This document shows, in pieces, positions 11,441 to 17,458 of a DNA stretch of 17,458 bases. Source of the stretch: Thermogutta sp. GTDB lineage: Bacteria; Planctomycetota; Planctomycetia; Pirellulales; Thermoguttaceae. How positions within the stretch are numbered: position 1 is the stretch's first letter; each line of letters starts with the position of its first letter. The stretch covers positions 1 to 17,458 of the forward strand of contig JAAZNR010000304.1 in NCBI GenBank assembly GCA_012798155.1, given 5' to 3'. The notes beneath the pieces were generated by a model. The model was not told the origin of the DNA. It worked only from the letters and a program-made list of their open reading frames with translations, and did no database searches. Position numbers and translations under genes: made by a program.

Positions 11441-11528
11441 CCGCCGGCGTAAGCCGGCGGTGGAAGCACTGCGGATACCGGCGTCTGGGGGCGTCGCTCC
11501 GCTCCGACCCCGGCCACCCACTTTTTTT
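11441..11528. repeat. Composite repeat between convergent genes: hairpin, 29-bp module, T7 run
   Basis: A perfect hairpin CCGCCGGC, loop GTAA, GCCGGCGG (11441-11460) is followed by a minus-oriented 29-bp module (11485-11513) and seven T residues (11522-11528). The flanking bases ACCATCAACGTGAG (11427-11440), read on the minus strand, match the tail seen after the hairpin at 17326-17345 with one difference. Confidence 0.8.
11485..11528 (+). terminator. Possible terminator for the small membrane protein gene
   Basis: The CTGGGG...ACCCCGG stem of the 29-bp module is followed by TTTTTTT. The gap of eight bases between stem and T run is longer than in standard intrinsic terminators, so this is weak. 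Confidence 0.25.
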
Positions 11529-11553
11529 GCCCAGCCGGCCGGCCGGGGAGGAA

Positions 11554-12690
11554 TCACAGGTCCTTCAACCGCGGGTCGAGCGCGTCGCGGAGGCCGTCTC
11601 CGAGGAAATTCAGGGCGTACAGCGTGGCCGCCAGGGCCAGCCCGGGAAAGACCACCAACCACCAGTAGATGCGGATCGGCGTGATCATCTGCAAGCCTTC
11701 GTTGGCCAGCAGGCCCCAGGAAACGTCCGGCGGTTCCACCCCCAAACCGAGAAAGGACAGGAAGGCCTCGAAGAGCATCACGCGGGGGATCGTCAGCGTG
11801 AGATACACGATGACCACGCCGACGAGGTTGGGGACGATGTGGCGGAAGAGGATGCGGACGGGTCCGGCGCCCATGGCGCGGGCGGCTTCGACGTACAATT
11901 CCTGGCGGATGGAAAGCACCTGCCCGCGCACTACCCGCGCCATCGTCAGCCAATAGATGGCCCCCACCGCCAGAAAGAAGATCATGATCCGCGTGATGCC
12001 GAAACGGTCTTCCAGCGTATTCTTGACCGATTCGGCGCTCAAGATGGTGATGAGGAAGATCACGAGGAAGATGAAGGGGACGGAATAGAGGACATCCACG
12101 ATCCGCATCATCAAGTCGTCGATCCATCCGCCGGCGAAGCCCGCCACGGCCCCGTAGGTGACGCCGATGACGAGGGAAACCAGCGTGGCGACCAATCCCA
12201 CGGCCAAGGAGACGCGGGCCCCCCAGAAGATCCGCGACAGCAAATCCCGGCCCAGCCGATCCGTGCCGCAAATCGGGGCGAGGCACCATTCGCCAAAGAC
12301 GCCGATCCTCGCCCGGAGCAAGAAGCGACTGAAAGGCCCCAATCGACCGAAGCCCTCTTGCAGCTTGGCCTCGATCTCGTCGGCCGAGAGGGACCGCAGC
12401 CGCGGGGACGGGTTCGGGCCGGCATCGTAGCGCCCCAAAAGCATCCGCTCCATCAGAGGCCGTGCCCGAGGCGGCAGCAATTGCCGTTCGGTATCCACCA
12501 GCCTGGGCGGAGCGAGGGGGAAGAACGGGGTGAGGACGGCCGCCGCGGCCAAGATCGCCAGAAAGGCGAGGGAGCCGATCGCGGCACGGTTCCGCCGTAA
12601 CCGCCGCCAGGCCTCCGCGGCCGGAGAATGCCCGCCCGGCTTGGACCGGTCGGCAACGCTGGCGGTGTCCGTGGAATCCGTTTCGGTCAT
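11554..12690 (-). CDS. OppC/DppC-type ABC transporter permease
   Basis: From the ATG at 12690 the protein has 378 residues; a TTG at 12720 would add ten. An N-terminal cytoplasmic stretch leads to helix 1 (about 37-57). A long periplasmic segment follows, ending in the family motif GTDRLGRDLLSR (from 142), then about five more helices. The EAA loop EAARAMGAG at 268-276, which docks the ATPase, is intact. Members of this family form the inner-membrane channel for oligopeptides, nickel or similar solutes together with an OppB-type permease, ATPases and a binding protein. None of those partners is in the window: a repeat spacer lies downstream and an unrelated gene upstream. The segment between helix 1 and helix 2 (about 100 residues) is longer than in E. 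coli OppC/DppC as I recall them. The substrate cannot be inferred. Confidence 0.85.
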   Translation of the reverse strand: MTETDSTDTASVADRSKPGGHSPAAEAWRRLRRNRAAIGSLAFLAILAAAAVLTPFFPLAPPRLVDTERQLLPPRARPLMERMLLGRYDAGPNPSPRLRSLSADEIEAKLQEGFGRLGPFSRFLLRARIGVFGEWCLAPICGTDRLGRDLLSRIFWGARVSLAVGLVATLVSLVIGVTYGAVAGFAGGWIDDLMMRIVDVLYSVPFIFLVIFLITILSAESVKNTLEDRFGITRIMIFFLAVGAIYWLTMARVVRGQVLSIRQELYVEAARAMGAGPVRILFRHIVPNLVGVVIVYLTLTIPRVMLFEAFLSFLGLGVEPPDVSWGLLANEGLQMITPIRIYWWLVVFPGLALAATLYALNFLGDGLRDALDPRLKDL

Positions 12691-12749
12691 GTCTCGGCGA
12701 TGCCCGGCCGGAAGCGGCAATCGAGTCGCCGCATCGATCTCAAGCTACG

Positions 12750-12765
12750 GGGGAGGCGGCTCCCC
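12750..12765 (-). other. Short hairpin between the unknown-function gene and the permease gene
   Basis: GGGGAG, loop GCGG, CTCCCC forms a perfect 6-bp stem. A second weak stem, CCGGC...GCCGG, follows at about 12767-12782. There is no U tract. It may affect readthrough within the minus-strand gene group, but that is a guess. Confidence 0.25.
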
Positions 12766-12811
12766 GCCGGCGGATCTGCCGGATTGCGGGCCTCCGGCCG
12801 AGGATGTTCGC

Positions 12812-13303
12812 TCAAGCGGTCCGCGCGGCATAGGCCTCGGCGAACTCCACGACCCAGCGGTCGATGGTCTCGCGGAAGGTCTCGATGTCCACCTCGCCCA
12901 AGGGCTGGAAAAAATTGCGGTTGAACAGTTCCCGATCGCGGACCGTGGCCTTGGCCGCCAGATCGAGGACGGCATAAGGGCTTAAGGGGCGGATCAGCAA
13001 CTCCAAACGGCTGTACGGATTGGCCGAGGACGACCCGGGACGCGCGCGGAAGTCCTCGCGGCTGACCGCGGCCCCCCACCCCCGCTCCGAGAGAACGGTC
13101 TCGAATCGGAAGCCGGGCAGATGTCCCTGCAATTTCTGCAGGCACGATTCCAAGTAGTCGCACAGTTCCAGGCGATACTGGGTATGCAGGGCGCGAAGTT
13201 CGGCTTCGCTGAGGGCGGCCCGCGCCTCGGCCTCGGCACGCTGTCGCCCGATCCGCTTTCCGCGGTCGATCGCCTTTTGCAGTCGTTGTTCAAAATCGTT
13301 CAT
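12812..13303 (-). CDS. 163-residue protein of unknown function with N-terminal coiled coil
   Basis: I do not recognise the family. Residues 1-60 are strongly helical and charged (KAIDRGKRIGRQRAEAEARAAL and on), likely a coiled coil. Residues 60-163 look globular, with FRFETVLSERGWGAAVSRED, a beta-like YSRLELLIRPLSPYAVLDL and a helical C terminus. There is no signal peptide or membrane helix, so it is probably cytosolic. It begins 53 bases after the stop of tex and ends 121 bases before the permease start, all on the minus strand, so cotranscription with tex is plausible. The start ATG at 13303 lacks a strong Shine-Dalgarno sequence. Regular codon structure and the gene-like composition argue it is real. 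Confidence 0.68.
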   Translation of the reverse strand: MNDFEQRLQKAIDRGKRIGRQRAEAEARAALSEAELRALHTQYRLELCDYLESCLQKLQGHLPGFRFETVLSERGWGAAVSREDFRARPGSSSANPYSRLELLIRPLSPYAVLDLAAKATVRDRELFNRNFFQPLGEVDIETFRETIDRWVVEFAEAYAARTA

Positions 13304-13356
13304 GATGACGCGGAAAAAAGGCTCCGGGTTCCAAGTATCCGGGAATCGGGGCGGTG

Positions 13357-16300
13357 CTACACGGAGGAATCAGGCTCGTCGCCGCCGGAGGGCGGCGGCG
13401 CATCCTTCTCCGAACCCTCCAAAGTAACGGTAGCGGACGCATCCCCGGCGGACAAGGGCGGCTGGGCGGGAGGATTCGGGCTTTCCGGCGGCGTCCTCTT
13501 TTCCGCATCCGCGGACGCTTGCGGCTCTTCCGCGGGGGGACCGCCGGCGGCCTGCGGCTCCACGTTTTCGGCCGCCGCCCCCGCATGGCGTCCGTCCTGC
13601 TTGTCGTCGCGTGGGCGATCCTTTCCCCGCCCTTGGGGATGACCGCCGCCCTTTTCGGCCGGCGCCGGCCGGGCCCCGCCCTTGGCCGCGAAGTATTGCA
13701 TCAAATCCGAAAAGCTCCGCATCGGCTGCTTGCCTTCCAGGACTTCCTCGCTGATCGGGGCCGGCGGCGCCTTGGAGGACGAGAGACGCTGGGGCAAACG
13801 GACGGGCCGGGAAATCTCGGGGCCGTCGCTGCGGGATGCCCGCCGCTCGTCTCTCTCCGGCCGTTTCTCTTCCCGCGAGTCGGCCTGGCGCGGGGGTCTG
13901 CGCGGCGGACGCTGCCGGTCGCGCCGCTCCCCCGCACGATCTGCGGAACGATCTGCGGCACGATCCCCTGAACGCTCTCCGGAACGAGCTGTGGTACGAT
14001 CCCCGGCCGGCGCGGCCGGCGTTCCGCCGCCGCGGCGTTCCGCCGAACCAGCCTCCGGCCGTGTCCCGGTCCGCGCTCGCCGCGGCGCCGCTCGCCCCTC
14101 GGCGACGGGCGGCGCGCCCTCCGAACGTGCGGCGCGGCGCTCACCCCGCGGACGGCCGCCGCCCCGAGACGGAACCGGCGTGCCGGGCGGCACCATGCTC
14201 AACGACACCCGGCGGCGGGACTTGTCCACCTCCACCACCCACACCCGAACGATGTCGCCGGGCGCGACGACCTCGTGCGGATCGGAGACGAATCGGGCGG
14301 CCATCCGGCTGAGATGGACCAGCCCCGGCTGCTTGACCCCGACGTCCACGAAGGCCCCGAAGTCCACCACGTTCAGGACCATGCCGTTCAATTCCATGCC
14401 CGGCTCCAGGTCCTCCATCTTCAAAACGCCCTTCTTGAAGATGGGCGGGGGGAAGTCTTCGCGGGGGTCCCGTCCGGGGCGCTGCAACTGTTGCAGAATG
14501 TCTCGCAGCAAGAGCGGGCCGCAACCCAACTCCCGCGCCAGGGCCGGCACGTCCAGGGCCGCGATTTTCTCGCTCAGCGGTTGCAAGGTGTCGGGCTGCG
14601 TCAATTGCTCGGGCGAGATGCCCAGCTTCTCCATCACCCGCCGGGCAGGCTCGTAACTTTCGGGATGAATCCACGTGGCATCCAGGGGATTGTCCCCGCC
14701 GGTGATCTTCAAGAATCCGGCCGCCTGGACGAACGTGGCCTCCCCGATGCCGGGAACCTCCTTGAGCTGTTCGCGATTGCGAAACGGCCCATGCTCGCGG
14801 CGATACTCGTAAATCCTCCGCGCGGTGAGTTGGTTCAAACCGGAGACGTAGGTGAGAAGGGCCGGGCTGCCCGTGTTGACATCCACTCCCACAAAGCTCA
14901 CGCACGACTGCACGACCTGATCCAGCGACTGTTCCAGATGCTTTTGCTTGAGGTCGTGCTGGTACAGTCCCACACCCAAGGCGGCGGGTTCGATCTTCAC
15001 CAGTTCGCTGAGAGGATCGAGGAGCCGCCGGCCGATGCAGATCGCGCCGCGGGCGGCGGCGTCGTACTCGGGCAGTTCTTCGCGTCCGATCTGGCTCACG
15101 GAATAGACGCTGGCCCCGGCCTCGTTCACGATCACGTAGGCCGGCCCGCCCTCCTTCCATTCGTTCTCCATCAGCGGGGCCAGGAATTCCTCCGTCTCGC
15201 GGCAGCCCGTGCCGTTGCCCAACGCGATCAGCGTGACGCCGTGCTTCCGCACGATTTCGAGCACGCGCTGCTTGCCGCTCTCAATACGCTCGCTCGACCC
15301 GATGATCGAAAACACCCCGTGGTCCAGAACCTTCCCGTAGGGGTCCAAAACGGCGAACTTGCAACCCTGGCGCAGCCCCGGGTCGATCGCCAGCACCGTA
15401 TGACCGCGGACCGGCGGCTGGAGGAGCAATCGCCGGAGGTTGCGGGCGAAGACCTGAACCGCGTGCGTCTCGGCCTTTTCGTTCAGCTCGCGGCGGATCT
15501 CGCGCTCCAAGGCGGGCAGAATCAACCGCGTCAGGGCCGCCTTCACGCAACCGCGGAGGAACTCCGCATGGGGATGGTCGGGAGGAACGCAAATCTCTTC
15601 CGCGGCCTTTTGCAGGGCCTCCCAATCGGCCTCCAGCCTGACCCGCAAGACCCTTTCCCGCTCCCCGCGATTGATGGCCAGAACTCGATGCGGCGGGATG
15701 GTCCGCACGCTTTCGGAGAAATGGGCATAGTCGGTAAACAAGCGGAGGAACCGCTCCCGCTTCTTGCGCCGCTCTTCTTCCTTGGCCGAGCGGGCCGGCT
15801 TGAGCGGGACGGTGGGCGGTCCGGCGGCGGTGGGCGGTCCGGCGGGAGCGGCCGCGGGAGGGGCAGCGGCAGGTTCGGCCTGCGCGTTTTCCGCAGCAGC
15901 GCCAGGTTCGGCCTGCGCATTTTCCGCGGCCGCGGCAGGTTCGGCCAGGGCGTTTTCCGCCGCCGCCGCTTCGCCCGCCGCGCTTGCCGTCGGTGAAGAC
16001 TCCGGTTCCGGATGCGGGGACGATTCGACCGTCGGGGCGATGCCTTCAGGGGCGTCTGCCGTCGCCGCCTCCTCGGCGTGTTGGCCGCCCTCGGCGAGCA
16101 AGGTCGATCCCTCGGAGGCGGTGGGAGACGCCGCGTCGCCGGGGCCGGAAACGGCCTCGGTTTGCCGGGCCGTCTCCTCCGTCGAAGTCTCCGCCGCGGA
16201 AGGCGCCGCTTGTGGTGCGGCCGGTTCGCCCGCCGCGGGAGCAGACGCAGCCGGAGGAGGCGACAAGGACTTCGCCACCTCTTCCGTCAGCGAGGTGCTG

Positions 16301-16884
16301 ATCTTTCCCGTCTGCATCAGGATATCGCGAAGCCGCCGGCGGAGTTCGGCGTTTTCGCTGAACATCTCGGCCAAAATATGGCCCGCCCCCAGCAAGGCGT
16401 CCGCTCCCGAGGTCACCTGTTTATCGGGGTTGACGTAGTCGGCCGCCCGCCTGTCCAGATCCGCCGCGATGGGGTCCCGGTTGAGAATCTCTTCCGCCAG
16501 ATGATCGAGACCGCGTTCTCGGGCGACGGTCGCCAACGTCTGTTTCTTGGGCTTGAAGGGAAGATAGAGGTCTTCCAGCCGCTTGAGCGTCCGCGCGCCC
16601 AAGATTCGCATGGCCAAGGGGGGCGTCAGTTTGTTCTGCGACTCGATCGAGCGGAGGATGGTCTGCTTCCGCTCGGCCAGTTGCCGCTGCTTGACCAGCC
16701 GTTCGGCGATGGCCAAGACCTTCTCTTCGTCCAGCCCGCCCGTTTGATCCTTACGATAGCGCGTGATGAACGGGATCGTGTTTCCCGCATCGAGCAATTC
16801 CACGACCGCCTGGACCTGCTCGGCGGAGACCTTCAACCCCCAGCTCAATTGCCGCAACGAGATGGTGACTTCCGTGGTAGCCAT
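13357..16884 (-). CDS. tex: Tex-type S1 RNA-binding transcription accessory protein with long insertion and disordered tail
   Basis: Tex binds nucleic acid and RNA polymerase-associated complexes; its exact role is not settled. This 1175-residue version is far longer than the usual 720-790. Residues 1-208 are the helical Tex N-domain (TIPFITRYRKDQTGGLDE, LEDLYLPFKPKKQT). Residues 209-361 are an Ala/Pro/Glu-rich insertion. The N-domain resumes with IPPHRVLAINRGERE. The YqgF/RNase H-like domain starts near 495 (LAIDPGLRQGCKFAV, D501). Helix-hairpin-helix repeats cover about 645-740 (YVSGLNQLTARRIYEYR, EVPGIGEATF). The S1 domain covers about 826-895 (GMVLNVVDFGAFVDVG). Residues 898-1175 form a basic then acidic low-complexity tail. 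The start at 16884 fits the family N terminus, though no strong ribosome site is seen. Confidence 0.93.
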   Translation of the reverse strand: MATTEVTISLRQLSWGLKVSAEQVQAVVELLDAGNTIPFITRYRKDQTGGLDEEKVLAIAERLVKQRQLAERKQTILRSIESQNKLTPPLAMRILGARTLKRLEDLYLPFKPKKQTLATVARERGLDHLAEEILNRDPIAADLDRRAADYVNPDKQVTSGADALLGAGHILAEMFSENAELRRRLRDILMQTGKISTSLTEEVAKSLSPPPAASAPAAGEPAAPQAAPSAAETSTEETARQTEAVSGPGDAASPTASEGSTLLAEGGQHAEEAATADAPEGIAPTVESSPHPEPESSPTASAAGEAAAAENALAEPAAAAENAQAEPGAAAENAQAEPAAAPPAAAPAGPPTAAGPPTVPLKPARSAKEEERRKKRERFLRLFTDYAHFSESVRTIPPHRVLAINRGERERVLRVRLEADWEALQKAAEEICVPPDHPHAEFLRGCVKAALTRLILPALEREIRRELNEKAETHAVQVFARNLRRLLLQPPVRGHTVLAIDPGLRQGCKFAVLDPYGKVLDHGVFSIIGSSERIESGKQRVLEIVRKHGVTLIALGNGTGCRETEEFLAPLMENEWKEGGPAYVIVNEAGASVYSVSQIGREELPEYDAAARGAICIGRRLLDPLSELVKIEPAALGVGLYQHDLKQKHLEQSLDQVVQSCVSFVGVDVNTGSPALLTYVSGLNQLTARRIYEYRREHGPFRNREQLKEVPGIGEATFVQAAGFLKITGGDNPLDATWIHPESYEPARRVMEKLGISPEQLTQPDTLQPLSEKIAALDVPALARELGCGPLLLRDILQQLQRPGRDPREDFPPPIFKKGVLKMEDLEPGMELNGMVLNVVDFGAFVDVGVKQPGLVHLSRMAARFVSDPHEVVAPGDIVRVWVVEVDKSRRRVSLSMVPPGTPVPSRGGGRPRGERRAARSEGAPPVAEGRAAPRRARTGTRPEAGSAERRGGGTPAAPAGDRTTARSGERSGDRAADRSADRAGERRDRQRPPRRPPRQADSREEKRPERDERRASRSDGPEISRPVRLPQRLSSSKAPPAPISEEVLEGKQPMRSFSDLMQYFAAKGGARPAPAEKGGGHPQGRGKDRPRDDKQDGRHAGAAAENVEPQAAGGPPAEEPQASADAEKRTPPESPNPPAQPPLSAGDASATVTLEGSEKDAPPPSGGDEPDSSV
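13925..14008 (-). repeat. 12-bp tandem repeat, seven copies, in the tex tail
   Basis: Seven consecutive 12-base units run from 13925 to 14008, with forms such as CGATCTGCGGAA and CGATCTGCGGCA. They encode a four-residue period of the type D/E-R-x-x (for example DRAADRSADRAGER) at about residues 959-987. Units differ by substitution but keep the acidic-Arg pair. Confidence 0.85.
15871..15969 (-). repeat. 33-bp tandem repeat, three copies, in the tex insertion
   Basis: Units start at 15871, 15904 and 15937, each beginning AGGTTCGGCC, with a strict 33-bp period. They encode three 11-residue repeats of the form AAAENAxAEP(A/G) at about residues 306-338. Confidence 0.9.
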
Positions 16885-17109
16885 AGGAATTCGGGAAAGC
16901 CTCGAAAGGGAACCGGACGCGTCGGATCGGCTTGATAGGTTGGGACGCAGCCAGACCTCGGGCGGCAGGGCGATCTTTCGGCAAGGTGGTTGCGAACCGA
17001 CGGCCCAACTCGCACTCTACGAGAGTATAACCGAAACCGCCCGATTGTGGGTATCCGAGTGCGCGGAACCGGAGCCTTTTGCGTCGTACCGGCATCGCGC
17101 CGACGTGGC

Positions 17110-17161
17110 GAGTTCGGAAGGGGCCGGGAAAACGGGAGTTCGGAAGGGGGCAGAAAAACGG
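17110..17161 (+). repeat. 26-bp tandem repeat, two copies
   Basis: Two adjacent 26-base units (17110-17135 and 17136-17161), both starting GAGTTCGGAAGGGG and ending AAACGG, differ at about four positions. Confidence 0.85.
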
Positions 17162-17222
17162 GCGTCCGGGGGCTCCGCTCCGCGACACCCCGGCCACCTG
17201 GCCCAATCCCCGGCCACCGGCT

Positions 17223-17458
17223 GGGTGGCTGGGGACGAAGCGTAGCGAAGCCCCCAGACAGCCGTCTCCCCGTTGCAGCCACCGCCGGCTTACGCCGGCG
17301 GCTCACATTGGATTGCGCTATAACACCACCAGCTTACGCCGGTGGCTCACGTTGATAGTGCGTTTTCCACCCGCTGGGTGGCTGGGGTCCTCCGGGTGGC
17401 TGGGGACGCAGCGTAGCGCAGCCCCCAGACAGCCGTCTCCCCGTTGCACCCACCGCCA
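17223..17458 (+). repeat. 171-bp tandem array with 29-bp modules and tetraloop hairpins, truncated by window end
   Basis: The segment 17223-17286 recurs at 17394-17457 (offset 171) with a few differences and continues past the edge. Each starts GGGTGGCTGGGGACG and contains a plus-oriented 29-bp module (17229-17257; 17400-17428). Between them are two hairpins: CCGCCGGC-TTAC-GCCGGCGG (17282-17301) and CCACCAGC-TTAC-GCCGGTGG (17326-17345). The second is followed by GGCTCACGTTGATAGTGCG (17344-17362). Confidence 0.85.
17376..17405 (+). other. G-quadruplex-type motif
   Basis: Four runs of three or four G are separated by loops of 5, 6 and 5 bases (17376-17405). This fits the G3+N1-7 pattern. It arises where two GGGTGGCTGGGG module ends abut. 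Confidence 0.5.

Larger units (their letters stand above)
16885..17458. other. Region upstream of tex: leader then repeat array running off the window
   Basis: The first 225 bases contain no repeats. A TATACT on the minus strand (17024-17029) could be a -10 element for tex, 140 bases from its start, but no -35 is visible. From 17110 to the end the DNA is repetitive. No credible gene is seen; open frames here consist of repeat sequence. Confidence 0.6.

Noticed and set aside
11535..11546. Perfect palindrome CCGGCCGGCCGG after the permease stop as a terminator
   Set aside because: On the minus-strand transcript it is followed by A residues rather than U, so it does not fit an intrinsic terminator.
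11527..12600. A 357-codon plus-strand frame opposite the permease
   Set aside because: Its Asp/Gln/Glu/His-rich composition without motifs fits an antisense shadow of a membrane protein gene.
14275..15996. A 573-codon plus-strand frame opposite tex
   Set aside because: It is a shadow of the GC-rich tex codons, has no recognisable domain, and tex itself is fully supported.
17223..17458. Possible CRISPR array because of spaced repeats
   Set aside because: Unit spacing is irregular (171, 130 and 256 bp across the window), spacers are themselves repeats, and no cas gene is present.

Overview
The window is GC-rich bacterial DNA with tightly packed genes and repeat-laden intergenic spacers. The gene families suggest a planctomycete, perhaps of the Pirellulales/Thermogutta type: a large secreted malectin-containing sugar hydrolase, a zinc-ribbon/TM2 protein, and a Tex protein with long low-complexity additions. 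The intergenic repeats point the same way. This placement is inferred from family resemblance and was not tested by database search.

Left part (1-2856): the 3' part of a polysaccharide-flippase gene (+) converges on a small zinc-ribbon/TM2 membrane protein gene (-). A 1.16-kb divergent spacer follows. It holds two 164-bp direct repeats, several hairpin modules and a promoter candidate for each flanking gene.

Centre (2857-10711): the most notable gene is a 1183-residue protein that joins a fatty acyl-AMP ligase, an acyl carrier protein and a PLP-dependent alpha-oxoamine synthase. It should activate a fatty acid, hold it on its own carrier domain and condense it with an amino acid. The synthase domain carries serine-palmitoyltransferase-type motifs, so the protein may be a one-polypeptide start to a sphingolipid-like pathway. 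Next come a repeat spacer, a secreted putative glycoside hydrolase with a malectin domain, and bioD (dethiobiotin synthetase). The bioD gene raises a weaker alternative, a role for the fusion in biotin-type chemistry.

Right part (10883-17458): a small two-helix membrane protein (+) converges on a minus-strand group. In transcription order this group is tex, a 163-residue protein of unknown function, and an OppC-type ABC permease with no partner genes in view. Tex has a 153-residue insertion and a 278-residue disordered tail, both containing tandem repeats. The window ends inside a further repeat array upstream of tex.

A modular repeat family links four spacers. It consists of a 29-bp module with CTGGGG/CCCCAG-type ends (eight copies) and a 20-bp tetraloop hairpin (five copies). 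Orientation agrees within each spacer, and the hairpin stems show compensatory changes. No transposase, integrase, CRISPR array, tRNA or rRNA was seen.
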